A stretch of DNA of 64,000 nt. It comes from Batkoa obscura (Eukaryota; Entomophthoromycota; Entomophthoromycetes; Entomophthorales; Batkoaceae). Shown one piece after another: positions 21,851 to 33,645 of the stretch. The position numbers and the translations under genes are program-made. The stretch spans positions 1,178,001-1,242,000 of the forward strand of contig JASVEC010000012.1 in assembly GCA_030770535.1 (NCBI GenBank). Reading direction: 5' to 3'. A model generated the notes under the pieces. It was not told the origin of the DNA. It saw nothing but the letters and a program-made list of their open reading frames with translations, and did not search any database. How positions within the stretch are numbered: position 1 is the stretch's first letter; each line of letters begins with the position of its first letter.

Positions 21851-22246
21851 ATATTGAGTTTTTGGAAACGATAAAAGTAAATGTGAGGAAAGAAGTAATA
21901 GAAGGTGAAGTGATGAATAAGAGCTCAAACTCATTTTCAAAAAAAGTAGATCAAATTTTTAAGTACATATTTTATGATGTTTTTTGCTATCAAAAGCATA
22001 TGGGAAATAGGGACAATAATTAATTTTTTTTAATGAGATAGTGCTTTAATATCTTTTTAATCTACACCAAATTTAAAAAAAAGAGATATCAATTAATAAA
22101 ACTAAACAAACATAATGGATATCAACTTAATAATTTGTAACATTATAACATTATAACATTATTTTAATAACAATAAATTAAAAACAATTATATATTAAAA
22201 TTAAAAACAAACGCTTTAAATCAAACTTTTTATTTCCAACTTATCT
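21851..22246. other. Spacer between U6 and a minus-strand membrane protein gene
   Basis: Open frames here are antisense or fortuitous. AT-rich 3' flank of the gene at 22247; nothing else recognised. Confidence 0.5.
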
Positions 22247-23341
22247 TCATTCTGTAATCCTCCTATTGGCCACTTGGGAAGGAAATGTAATATCTACGAC
22301 TCTAAAAGGATCTGGTGCATTCCATTCACAATACGAAATACTGCCTTTTTTCTTTTTAGAATCTAAATCATTATAATATGGTTTTTCCACTCCAATTCTA
22401 GCTTCATAAACTTTACGATGACTACGAATAGTACAAATAATTACAGTAACTATAATAGCTATAGTTATAATAAGACTTAATATTATACTCAGTATTAAAA
22501 TCAATTGATCATTTTTAGATGAAGGTGGAGAGGGCGTAATGGTTGGTATTGATATTGTAGTTATTTGTTTTTCATTAGTTATTAAATTTAAACTAGTTTT
22601 AATATTTAAATTTAATGTAGTTAAATTTTCATGTTTATTGAAATAACATAAACTTTCTTTAGGTTGATAATTGGACAATGTTAAGTTTAATGTGGTAGCT
22701 TCAAAGGTATTAATATTCCATAATGTAAAATTGGAATTATTAGTATATGTTAATAAATTATCCGAATCTAATATTAATAATTGTTGATCAATATTATTAT
22801 TTATAATCAATTTATCGTTTTTTTGTTTCATTATAGAATACCCTAAATGACTATCTAAACTCACCCCATCTATTACATTGATTTGTAAACTCTTTAAATC
22901 TAATTGTATTAAACTAGAATTCGATTTTAACATACCATATATTGACATTTGTTCTTTATCATTAAATTTAGTATCTAATAGCCAATTGATCTCATTGTCC
23001 AAAGTTTTAATATTAATATTATCTCCTTGTAATCTCAATATTAAATTATTAGTTAATAATAATTTATTTTGATCATTAATTACTTTAACTTTCCATAAAG
23101 AATCTTCAATAGATAATTGAGATAAAGAATATGTATTTAATTTATTTATTATATCTGAGTCCGTTTCAATTTTATATTCATTAATCACTTGTTCTCCTTT
23201 ATTATAGGAATATAAATAATTGTCACCTTCTACTGGATTATTACAACCTAATATTATCTCTTTATTACGATCATTATGATTGATTGATAATTGTAATGTT
23301 GGTAATATATATATAGATAATGCTAATAATCTAAATAACAT
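22247..23341 (-). CDS. Type I single-pass membrane protein, uncharacterised
   Basis: Single exon, 364 residues. Signal peptide at 1-17 (FRLLALSIYILPTLQ). The Asn/Leu/Ile-rich ectodomain (18-275) has several N-x-S/T glycosylation sites (NSS, NNS, NFT, NLT, NLT) and short repeated beta-like phrases (for example IQLDLKSLQINVIDG, WNINTF), as in beta-propeller or beta-solenoid ectodomains. A Pro/Ser/Thr stalk (TISIPTITPSPPSS) leads to a strong transmembrane helix at about 280-305 and a basic cytosolic tail of about 55 residues that includes KKKKGS and ends NRRITE. Architecture resembles the kelch protein at 26.6 kb (ectodomain, one helix, short tail), but no GG kelch doublets are seen, so homology is only possible. 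Function unknown; cell-surface sensing or adhesion is inference. Confidence 0.8.
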   Translation of the reverse strand: MLFRLLALSIYILPTLQLSINHNDRNKEIILGCNNPVEGDNYLYSYNKGEQVINEYKIETDSDIINKLNTYSLSQLSIEDSLWKVKVINDQNKLLLTNNLILRLQGDNINIKTLDNEINWLLDTKFNDKEQMSIYGMLKSNSSLIQLDLKSLQINVIDGVSLDSHLGYSIMKQKNDKLIINNNIDQQLLILDSDNLLTYTNNSNFTLWNINTFEATTLNLTLSNYQPKESLCYFNKHENLTTLNLNIKTSLNLITNEKQITTISIPTITPSPPSSKNDQLILILSIILSLIITIAIIVTVIICTIRSHRKVYEARIGVEKPYYNDLDSKKKKGSISYCEWNAPDPFRVVDITFPSQVANRRITE

Positions 23342-26300
23342 CTTAAATAATAATTTACAATAAGAATGATAAAATCTAAAAGCTAAATAAATTTTATTTC
23401 TATTGTACTTGAATCTATTTTTATATATAAATATTCTAACTACCCTTCATTCTGTAAAGGGGTAGTTACTAGTGGGGTAAGAAGAAATTTAATTTCATCC
23501 TGGAGTTAAAAATGGGGTAAAATGAATTTTAAATTTTTTTATTCTTTATCTATTTTAATAAAGTATTAAGAAATAATAAGATTTAATAAATATATAATTT
23601 ATTTGATTTATTTAATTTTTAATAAGGTTTTAATTTATTTTAATAATTTTATTTTTTATTATTATTTATTTGATTTGATTTGATTTTATGTTTTAATAAT
23701 TTTCTACCTTCGGTTTTCCAACTTAGCATTAAAATAATTTTCATTCAAAAATATCTAAATTTGGTTTGAAAATACCCAAAAACAAAAAGGAGTGAGAATA
23801 ACTTTTCTTAAATTTCATTCAACCCACCTTAAATCCCTATCATTAAAATAAGTAACTACAGCCATTACAACTTGTTTGTGATAGAATTAGCTACTCATTT
23901 AAGAAAATATTGACGCTAAAATTTGATTAAAATAAGGACTAGTTTTAATAAATCAGATCTATAAATAATTTAATTATAAAAATTATTACGAAAAATATCT
24001 TAAAAGAGTTGTAACAGTGTATTCTTATTTAACTCTCCTAATTAAAAAAAGGTATGAATTATCCCTGTTTTTTTTATTTAGTTTTAAGATATTATTTGAT
24101 ACTATTAATCGTAGAACAATTATGTTTTAACCCCTTCTATAGTTTTATTATTGTTAGGTTTATTAAAGTTTTTGATTTTATTCAAAGGAATTATTTAATA
24201 AGAATTCGAATTCAATATAATACTTTAGAAGGCAAAGTAGAATTAAACTACAGGTTAGATAATAAGTGAGTTTCAATAATTCAAAGAATAGATGTCAAAT
24301 AATTTAATAAACTATCGATAATTACTTTATCTTCTTTTTAGAAGAACATTTTATAGTCTATGAAAGATTGAAGTCAAAACCCTATCAGTTATGAGTAGAT
24401 AATGATTTGGAGCATTTAAGCATATAAGAGAGTTAATATGAGGATGTTTTTTGGTTTCATTATTTTTTCTATCTTTTAAGCACTATTTAAGTGGAAAAAT
24501 TGTTAGTAAAATTCTTAAACATAAAAATACATCCCCATATATTTTTTTAACAGTATTTTTAGCTATTTTATTAAATCCATTGTCAAGTTATCCGTTGGAT
24601 AAGCTTATGTTTAGTTTAAGAAATAAAATGTCATTTTAGTTTCAATAATTGTTGTAAATTTTTATACTTACTATATTGAATTGAATCAAAATGATAAGCT
24701 TTCATTTTAAAGTTCCTATTTTTATTTGAATTGTTGAACATTTTTCAGTTATGTTTATTATATTAAAAAATAAATAGGTTAACTATAGAATTACCAACTT
24801 TTTTTATTGAGATTATAGAATCGGATTGGAAATAAAAAGATTAATATCAAAAGAGTTATTAATCAATTAGTATTCCTTTTTCTTAATAATTCTGGGAAAG
24901 TTGAGTAGTAAAAGGGAGAAGTTCTTTAAGAAATTTAATAAAAATGATATGATTTATAATAATGCCAATTTAAAATCAAACTTTTTCTATATTTTAGTTT
25001 TTTCATTAAAATATTCTTTTGCTTAGATTGGAATTACCAGATCACTTTAAAACTTTAAATTTATACATTTACCTTTGTACAAAATTTCTAATACTGTTTT
25101 GTTTCAATTCTACAAAATTACACTTTGCTATTCATTTCTCATATTTAGTTTTCATTCTGCTAAAGTTGAAGATCAGGTCAATTTTAAAATGTTATAGAAA
25201 ATAAAAATTCAATGAGACGTCAAGTATAAGACATTGAACCTATTTACGTGATAAATATTAAAATGGTTTTAACAAATGTAACAAAGTTAAAATATGCAAA
25301 AAATAAAGATAATTATAAACAATTAAATTAATTCAATAATTATTTATTAATACAATATAGAATATGGGGCTTAAATATTTAACAACCTAAAAAAGAAAAT
25401 ATAAGTAACTATAATCGAAACGTTTTTCATTATTAAATTTAAAGGATCAGACATCCAAGGAAGGTAATTGAAGTCCGTCATTAGGATACTTTTTATACGA
25501 TAAAAGAGAACTCAACTAAAGTTTCAGGAACACTCTTATTTCTAAGAAGCTCGACTTGCCCTCTAGGAATTTTTCTTAAATCAAAAAGTAAAAATTTTCC
25601 TTACGGTGGAAACTGCGAAGTTTGAAACGAATCAATCATCATTTCGATATTGGAGTTATAAGTAAAAGAAATAACACTTACCATTTAGTTTAAGTTAATG
25701 ACACCCAAGTAGTTTTTATTACATATTTATAAGTAATTTATTAATCATCAGACGGTTAGTATCTATAAAAAAGTACGTTAATAAATGAACTTAAAACAAT
25801 TAAAATGTATTTTATAACAATTAATCAGTAGGTCAACTGGCTAAAGTTACATCCCTCTCAGCAAAGAGGGAGCTTGATTATCAACATGATCGATATGATA
25901 AATATTGAAGACAAATGGTTTTTTCATCACTTTGATAAAATTAAATTGGAATTGGAAAAATTACTTACTTTTAATCAAATAAGGGAGATAACGAAGACAT
26001 TGAATTAACTCTTACAAAACACAATAAGGTGCTTTTGTAAATGTTAAAACTGTAAAGTTAAATTAAAAAATTTGGACTTCTTTTATACTTTTTAGTAAGA
26101 TTAAGTTTATTTAAATTACCCCTGTAAGCCAAACAAAAAGCTTTTAATTGGTGGAAAAATTTTTGCTTAATAAAAGGTTTGGATTATTGAAGTTGAAAGT
26201 TAAAATTTAATTGGTTAGTAATTGACTTTAGAGAATTGATAAAGCGTCAATGGGATTTTATTTAAGAATAAATAATAGATTGAAAAAATTTGAAATGAAT

Positions 26301-26642
26301 TGAAGCTTCAAGAAATTTATTAAATCAAAATTTTTAAGAATTTGAATATCAAGACATAATGAATTCCATTTTTTATTAATCATAATCTGAAAATTTAATG
26401 GCTCTATCAAAAGGAACATTAAAAAATCAAATTCACCAAATTTAGTAACTTCAAGTTCTTATACACTTAAATAAACAATAATAATAGGATGTATCAATTA
26501 ATTCAATTAATTAATAATAGATACCATAAAATATCTTAATATAAATAAATAGGACAATTAATCACTTATTTAAAAATAACTTTTAATTATTATTTTCTCA
26601 AATACTTCCATATCACTCCTCACATCGTCAACCTAACATAAT
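23342..26642. other. Gene-free stretch
   Basis: 3.3 kb of AT-rich DNA with one inverted-repeat element (24437-24541). Short frames at 24054-24269, 24451-24639 and 25019-25204 lack coding texture and the second overlaps the repeat. A somewhat GC-raised patch at about 25440-25660 has no recognisable gene. A weak tRNA-like fold at about 25825-25890 was considered and rejected. Confidence 0.5.
24437..24541 (-). repeat. MITE-like inverted-repeat element, copy 6 with compensatory hairpin change
   Basis: Left end TATGAGGATGTTTTTTGG, right end AATACATCCCCATATA. The central hairpin reads AAGCACTATTTAAGTGGAA: arms CACT and AGTG instead of CGCT and AGCG, so both arms changed and pairing is kept. Confidence 0.85.
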
Positions 26643-28000
26643 ATGAGTTATAAATTGAGTTTATTATTCCTCTTTCTTAGTTACTTTTCATCAATAGTAA
26701 GTCAATTAGCTAATGAATTTAGTTTTGGTAGTTGTAATTTAATTAAAGATCAAATTTATTATTTTGGTGGAAAACAACAAAGTATAAAAGAGAATTCAAC
26801 AATAGAAGATAATGATACAATTATTAAATTAATGTTAAAAAATCATATGAATATTAATCAACCTAAAAGTATTCAAATTGAACAAAAGAAAGAGCAACTC
26901 AAATTAGGTAGTAAAATAAAGAGTCAATTAGTTGAAGATAAAATATATTTATTTGGTGGAGAAAATGTAAAATTTGAAGAATGTTTTAAAGTATATGATA
27001 TTAAGAAGGATAAATTAGAAACGATTCAACCTTTTGATAAAAAAGAATTATTTTCAGATATTCAATTAAAAAAAGATACATGTATTACTTCATTTATAAT
27101 GGAAACTAATAAAGAAAATATTATATTAATTGGTGGTAAATATAAAGATAATAAAAATAAAGAATATTTAATAAATAAAATAATTAATTATAATATTAAA
27201 TTAAAAAAATGGAGTTTATTTAAAACTAATTTTACAACAACAGAAGCAACATCAATTTTATATAAAGATCGAATTTATTTATTAGGTAATAAAGGATTAG
27301 ATAATGAATTAATGTTTGGGTTAGATAAATTAATTAGTTATAATTTAAAAGATAATAAAATTAATATAGAACAAATTAAAGTTGATATAAAAGAAATAGA
27401 TTTTATACCAGTTAATTCTATTTTAATTAAAGATCAATGTATATTATTTAATAATAATAAATATTCTTCATCAATAATTATATATGATTTTAAAAAGAAG
27501 AATTATATAATAAAACAAATATTAGGTTATAATTATAATAATAATAGTTGTTTAATTCAATATAAACAATATATTATTGATTTATTTGGTAATTTAAATC
27601 GAGATAATCCATTAAATTTACAATTTATAAATATTAATCAATATCAATTTAATAATCAATTAATATTAGAAGATAATTTAATTTCAATAAAAGATAATAA
27701 TACATTAATTAAACGTAATTTTACAATTGAAGATGTTAAAATAACTCGATATGATATAGCAGATTCTTCATTAGAACCTGGTTTAATTATGACAATTTCT
27801 TTTGTTTCTATTTTTGTAAGTTTATTAATTGTCTTTATTGTAACAGTATTATTATCAAATCCGGTAGATAAATTTAATTTTGGTTATAATCAATCTTTAA
27901 ATTTTAGTAAAGATAATTTATCAAATAATAATATTAATATAATTAAAAATGAAGAAAATAGTCAAGATATGAATGATTATTTAAATTGGTTAAATCAACC

Positions 28001-28084
<84 letters not shown>

Positions 28085-28121
28085 ATTAAATATTCCTTTA
28101 AATACTTTAAATAAAAAATAA
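26643..28121 (+). CDS. Kelch-repeat single-pass membrane protein with poly-Asn tail
   Basis: Single exon, 492 residues. Signal peptide 1-20 (LSLLFLFLSYFSSIVS). Kelch-type beta-propeller blades recur in residues about 25-340, marked by IYYFGGKQQ, IYLFGGENV, IILIGGKYK and IYLLGNKG; later blades are more divergent. A transmembrane helix lies at about 379-402 (IMTISFVSIFVSLLIVFIVT) and a cytosolic tail of about 90 residues contains a run of 27 or so Asn encoded by AAT repeats. Kelch ectodomain plus one helix is a form known in several early-diverging fungi, where the proteins are thought to act at the cell surface. The Asn run is slippage-prone and likely varies between strains. Start chosen as the first ATG giving a clean signal peptide. 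Confidence 0.85.
27998..28083 (+). repeat. AAT microsatellite coding for poly-Asn
   Basis: Uninterrupted AAT units within the kelch gene, near the end of the cytosolic tail. Confidence 0.95.
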
Positions 28122-28335
28122 ACTAATTAAATAAAATATCAACTATTTTATATATATATTATATATTCTATTCTTTTTTTATTTTTATTTATTTTTATTT
28201 TTATTTTTAATAATTTTATTTAGTAAATAATACGAATTTAATGACTAATTTTAATTCACTAAAAAAATGACTACATCATTTTAATAAACCCGAAAGTTGA
28301 TTCTTTTTTTCATTCCTTTTCAAAAAGAAAATAAA

Positions 28336-29499
28336 ATGTTATTAAAACGTCTACAATCTCATTCAACACTAGTAAAACATAAGTTTCAACTGAAATCTTA
28401 CTTTCGATTCATCCATAATATTCCACTTTCTAATCATATTAATCAATTTAAATCTATACTTCCATCAACACAAATAATTTATAATGATAAAGAAAGATTA
28501 TCTACTTATAATTTAGATTGGATGGGTAAATATATTGGAAATTCTTCCTTAGTGTTATTACCTAAAACTACTCAACAAGTATCTGAAATATTAAAATATT
28601 GTTATGAAAATAAGTAAGTTATTATGATAAATTAATAAAATAAATAATTAATATTAATCATGATTTTTATAGTTTACCAGTAGTACCGCAAGGAGGTAAT
28701 ACTGGTTTAGTTGGTAAATTTTAATTTATTTGATTTTTATTTAATATCTATTAACTTTCTTACTTATTTATCTCCCTTTCACAGGAGGCAGTGTTCCTAT
28801 TGGAGAAGAAATCATCTTATCTTTAAGTAAAATGGATAAGATTTTAGATATTGATACAGTAAGTGGTAATATAACATGTGAAGCTGGATGTATATTAGAA
28901 ACTTTAAATACAACTTTGAATAAAAATGGATTAATGATGCCATTAGATTTAGGTGCTAAAGGAAGGTAAGTTTTAAAAATAAAAGCTAGATTTTCTAATT
29001 TATTATCATTTAAATGAATTAATTTATTTTTTAAAATGTTGTTTATTCTGATTGATATTATAATATATTAATGAATGTATTATTTATTTTAGTTGTCAAA
29101 TTGGTGGTAATTTATCCACTAATGCAGGTGGATTAAGATATCTTCGATATGGTTCCTTACATGGTAATATATTAGGTTTAGAAGTGGTAAATAATTATTA
29201 ATTAATATCAACTTATTAATTATTATTCTATAATTTCTTAAATTAAATTAAATCAATATAGGTGTTAGCTAATGGTACTATATTAAATAATTTGTCTACA
29301 TTAAGAAAAGATAATACAGGTAAATAAAATAGTATATAATAATAATAATAATAATTAATATTATATTTATTTTACAATTAAAACTATATAGGTTATGATC
29401 TTAAGCAATTATTTATTGGTTCAGAAGGTACCCTTGGTGTTATAACAAAAGCTTGTTTAATTACTCCACCATTACCAAAGGTAATATTAAATCAATAAT

Positions 29500-29530
<31 letters not shown>

Positions 29531-30538
29531 TATAAAATATAACAAAATTACATTATAGGCCATCAATGTAGCATTATTAGGGATTCATGATTTTTCAAAA
29601 GTAATGGAATGTTATAAATTAACTCGAAGTTATTTAGGAGAAATATTATCAGGTAAATATTATTATCTATATTTTATTATTTATTAAATTATTGTTTTAT
29701 TTTTATATATTAATTATTTAATGTTTTGATTATTTAGCATTTGAATTTTTTGATCAAGATAGTTTAAATTTAGTTAAAAAAAATTTTAATTTACCCTCTC
29801 CACTAACAGATGATTTCCCATATTATATTTTAATTGAAACTCATGGCTCAAATAAAGAACATGATGATGAGGTAAATATTATATTAATTTGTATATTAAA
29901 ATTATAATATTTATATTTATTATTTATTTTAGAAATTAAATAAATTATTAGAAGTATTAATGGAAAAAGAAATAGCATTAGATGGTACATTAGCACAAGA
30001 TTATCAACAGGTAATTTTAATTTAAAACAATCATATAGAATTAATAGTTAATATAATTAAGATGAGCAAATTATGGAAATATCGAGAAGATATCTCTGAA
30101 TCCGTTGTTAAACATGGCCAACCTTATAAATATGATTTCTCTGTACCTTTACCTTATTTCTATGAAATTGTGTTAAAAGTAAGAGAATATCTCAAATCCA
30201 AAGGATATTATTTAGGTTATAATCATCCAGAATCCCCAGTAAATGCGGTAGTTGGATTTGGACATATCGGTGATTCGAATTTACATTTAAATATTACTGT
30301 GGATAGAAAGTATTTGAAAGAAAATGAAAATTTAGACTTTAAAAAAGTATTAGAACCTTTTGTATTTGAATTAGTAAATAAACATAAAGGTTCAATTTCT
30401 GCTGAACATGGTATGGGTCAACAAAAAAATAAATTCATGAATTATTCTAAAAGTGAACAGAATATTGAAATAATGAAATCGATTAAAAAGTTGTTAGATC
30501 CGAAAAATATATTAAATCCAAATAAAGTATTACCTTGA
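28336..30538 (+). CDS. FAD-linked D-2-hydroxyglutarate / D-lactate dehydrogenase (10 exons)
   Basis: Ten exons (first 28336-28613, second from 28673, last 30062-30538) join to about 495 residues. N-terminal ~30 residues are basic and hydroxylated ([16 protein letters not shown]), as in a mitochondrial presequence. Then [16 protein letters not shown] and the FAD-binding (PCMH-type) signature [44 protein letters not shown] and [12 protein letters not shown]. The C-terminal FAD-oxidase domain has [34 protein letters not shown] and [10 protein letters not shown]. The [12 protein letters not shown] and N-D-W-M-G-K text is most like yeast Dld2/Dld3 and human D2HGDH, which oxidise D-2-hydroxyglutarate to 2-oxoglutarate, some with D-lactate as co-substrate. 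The His residues of [10 protein letters not shown] are likely metal and substrate ligands. It converges on the hydrolase gene with 77 bp between. Confidence 0.93.
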
Positions 30539-30615
30539 GATTTAAGTGTTTTTTGTTAAAAATGAAATAAACAAATTAAATTAAAGAACAAAATAAATCA
30601 ATATGATTTTTATTT

Positions 30616-31820
30616 TTATAAATTTTCCCAAAATTTCAATATCCCTTTAGAATACATTTGAAATAATGGGATACTATCATGTGTGGCATTTTTAATTTTA
30701 ATAAATGCTAGTTTTCTATCTTTTAATTTAAAATATTCTCCAACTGCTTCTTCTTTTTCAAATTTCCATTCTACTTTTTTAATATCTTTACTCTCACTAA
30801 TTAACACTTCATCTTTCAATTGAATTCCATGTTTTACTGGAATTAAATCATCTTTTTCTCCATGAAGAATTAATGTAGGTGATTTAATAGACTTAATAAT
30901 CTTTTTCGTATCAAAAGGATGATTAATTAAAGGATTCACTTTCTTTTTTAACCATGGGCTAAACATAACTGGATACAATAAAGGCACTACTCGAAATAAT
31001 TTATATTCATACATAGCATCTGGGATAGAAGTATATGGAGCGGATAATACCAAAGATTTTGGTAATATACCCTTATCATTTAAATATTTAGTTAACTTAC
31101 TAGCTACTCCAGTACCTAATGAATGACCCATAATAGTGATTTGGGATTGTTTGACTCCTTTTTTAATAAGAAATTTCCATAACGATAAACTATCTGTAAA
31201 AAGACCTAATTCACTTGGTTTTCCTTCCGAATCGCCAAATCCACGATAGTCAAGGACAAGCACTTGAGTATGAAGGTTCAATGAGAGATCAATGTAACTT
31301 GGATAACGTACTGAGGAGGCGCGGTTACCAGCATTACCATGGAGGAAGAGGATGATGGGTAAATTTTCATCGAGTAAGCTAGTTTCAAAGAACTTTTGTT
31401 GATTGATATCTTCATCATTAATAGTATTATTTAATTTTGATAATAAATTAGTTTTAATTGATTTTGGTATGAAATGGTAAACACCTTAATATTATCAAAA
31501 AAATAAAATTAACAAATAAATAAAATAAACTAATTTGTTTTTAAATTTACCTAATTTATAACCTTCACTTTGAATATAAAAATTAAAAACTTCTAAATCT
31601 TTATGAATGGTGAAATTTGTTGGGTCCGATAACAATGATTTGGCCGGAAAATTTAACCAGTTGAGGTAGACTAGACCACCTTGGAAAGGTTCAAAGATTA
31701 AGATAACTAATAAACCCTAAGAAACAGAATTCTAAAATTTAATTATTATAAACAAGGAGTGATATTTACGACATAAAGTAATAATGCTATTAAAATATGT
31801 TTTAAGGTATTGAGAAACAT
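30616..31820 (-). CDS. ABHD12/13-type (Bem46-like) alpha/beta hydrolase (3 exons)
   Basis: Three exons on the minus strand join to about 361 residues, starting MFLNTLKHILIALLLYV at 31820. The N-terminus is a membrane anchor (LLVILIFEPFQGG). The hydrolase fold follows: PIILFLHGNAGNRASS (oxyanion region), LDYRGFGDSEGKPSE, nucleophile elbow TIMGHSLGTG (Ser in GHSLG), LVLSAPYTSIPDA, then LILHGEKDDLIPVKHG (acid Asp) and IKNATHDSIPLF (His). All triad positions are present. Family members are lysophospholipases or lipid thioesterases at the ER or endosome, and Bem46-type proteins influence cell polarity in fungi; the substrate here cannot be deduced. The gene starts 545 bp from U6 copy 2, on the same strand. 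Confidence 0.9.
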
Positions 31821-32365
31821 AATCGAGAGATAAATTAATTAGATTCTAGTTTATATTTTTAATCCTTTTTTAAAGTGAGGTAAATTTCATCATCTAGAAT
31901 TTAATTTGTTCCATTTTTTGAAAAATTTAAAGCTTGATACTGGATGATACAACTACTGCAGCTCCTTTATGGCCCATTTAGCAGCTCATTTAAAAAAATT
32001 AACGTTAAAATTTGCCAAAATACAATACAATGAATAGGAATGAAAAATAGTTATCCGAATAATTGAATTCTAAAAATTACTACTAAAAAGTCGCCATAGA
32101 GTTGGAACAGCTATAGTTAAAATAAATTTATTACAAAAAAAAAATTCCTTTTATAAAATCCACTTTGTTTTCAATACCATTTTTGAATATTAAAATAAAC
32201 AAATAAAATAGTAACAAGAATTTAGCATCCATAATATGAAACCTTTGCTGATTTTATAACTTGCATTTTATTAAACCTTTACTTCACTTCCAAAAAAAAC
32301 TATACAACAACCTCTTTATAAAAGTATTATAAACTCATCTATCTCCAATTCCAAAAACTCAATGT
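31821..32365. other. Spacer between hydrolase gene and U6 copy 2
   Basis: 5' flank of the hydrolase. AT-rich, nothing else recognised, apart from a 35-bp block near 31982-32014 that resembles one near 23889-23931. Confidence 0.5.
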
Positions 32366-32429
32366 AAAAAAAAAGTCCTCCGAAGAGGGTGTCCACTCAA
32401 GATTTACGTGTCATCCTTGTGCAGGGGCC

Positions 32430-32460
<31 letters not shown>

Positions 32461-32491
32461 GTCAAGTGTCCCTAAGGTTGCCCCTAGGGAC
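32366..32491 (-). ncRNA. U6 spliceosomal snRNA, copy 2
   Basis: The minus strand is the same as copy 1 through the 5' stem-loop, ACAGAGA box, internal stem region, 3' TTCG hairpin and T9 tract. Its upstream ~130 bp is also almost identical, so gene and promoter were duplicated together in inverted orientation about 10.6 kb apart, or are kept alike by gene conversion. Confidence 0.96.
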
Positions 32492-32626
32492 AAATACTAT
32501 GTTTTTACTTTTTTTTAGGGACGAAAGTTTTGCTTAAACTTAATAATTGTGGGTTTAAATAAGTATTTATATAGCTAAAAGACAGGAGCAATTGGTGAAT
32601 CACAAGATTTAAGGGTTTGATTGGTT
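32492..32626 (-). promoter_or_regulatory. U6 copy 2 upstream region
   Basis: Counterpart of the copy 1 promoter segment; it includes the TATATAAATA box (on the minus strand near 32564-32573) and the CCAATCAAAC motif at the outer edge. Divergence starts abruptly just beyond it. Confidence 0.6.
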
Positions 32627-33215
32627 GAGAGCTTTAGGGGCTATTTATTGTATCGGCGCTTTTAGGTGTCATCCGGTTTATTTAACTAGTAAATCAAAAG
32701 GCTACTTGTTCAGCAAAATTATTTAGTCAAATTTATTGGATGAATGTAAAATGGATCATGGTAGTTAAATAATCGGTGATGATGTTTAAGTTTACATAGG
32801 AATTCAATACTTGAATATAAAAGAATGTAAAACGATACGATTGTTAAAATATAACATAATAACTTTATTTTTGTTTCGGTTTTTAATATTCATTTTTTGA
32901 TAAAGTTAGTATTAAAATCGATAAATAAGCGTCTTTTTATATTATTGTAATATAGCATTTAAATACGGGCTAAATTAATAAATTTAGACTACAACTACTT
33001 ATTAAAAATAAATTAATAGCTTTATAATTGTAGCTAATATTAAGACGTAATTTGTTATTTGAGTTATAATCTAAATTGCTTTATTTAAATGTTTTATTTT
33101 TTAGTAATAAGTATGAAGTAAAATATGGGAGAAAGGATATTAAACCAGGAGGTTAAAAGTTATCTTTAAGATATAGACTCCAATTCAGTTGAGCTATCTT
33201 TAAGCTAAGAAAGAC

Positions 33216-33323
33216 TATATGGGAGTGTTTTTTTTGGTTTCATTATTTTTTCCATTTTTTAAGCGCTATTTGAGCGGAAAGATTGTTAGTAAAATTCTTA
33301 AACACAAAATACATCCCCATATA
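33216..33323 (-). repeat. MITE-like inverted-repeat element, copy 7
   Basis: Left end TATATGGGAGTGTTTTTTTT, right end AATACATCCCCATATATA. Interior TTTTAAGCGCTATTTGAGCG and TTGTTAGTAAAATTCTTAAA as in the consensus. TA-flanked on both sides. Confidence 0.88.
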
Positions 33324-33538
33324 TAACTTTAAATTCTATATTTGATAATTTCATCTATGTATAGCATTTAAGTTAGAAAGTAGAAGAAAAAGTAGTCTCA
33401 CTATTAGACAAAAGCTTATTAAAGCCCCTTCAAAAAGTAAAAAAGCCTAAAGTAGAAGGTTAAGTTTGAAATTGGGCTAATTGTATTGCAAATTCATAGA
33501 AAATAGTTAGAGGTGTAAAACGTCATCTTCATTTCTAC

Positions 33539-33645
33539 TATATGGGGATGCGTTTTTTGTTTAAGAATCTTACTAACAATCTTTCCACTCAAATAGCGCT
33601 TAAAAAATGGAAAAAGTAATAAAACCAAAAAAAAATCCCCATATA
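33539..33645 (+). repeat. MITE-like inverted-repeat element, copy 8 (opposite orientation)
   Basis: Left end TATATGGGGATGCG, right end AAATCCCCATATA. Interior AAGAATCTTACTAACAATC, CCACTCAAATAGCGCTTAA and AATGGAAAAAGTAAT. Central arms form one G-T wobble. It faces copy 7, 215 bp away. Confidence 0.88.

Noticed and set aside
21820-22023. 67-codon frame over the U6 3' end
   Set aside because: Overlaps the U6 gene and lacks coding texture.
24451-24639. 62-codon frame
   Set aside because: Runs through inverted-repeat element copy 6; similar frames appear in other copies only by chance.
25825-25890. tRNA-like stretch (GTCAACTGGCTAA then CCCTCT...AGAGGG)
   Set aside because: The anticodon-type stem is present but the loop is the wrong length, and neither a proper D-stem, a TTCNANNC T-loop nor an acceptor pairing is found.
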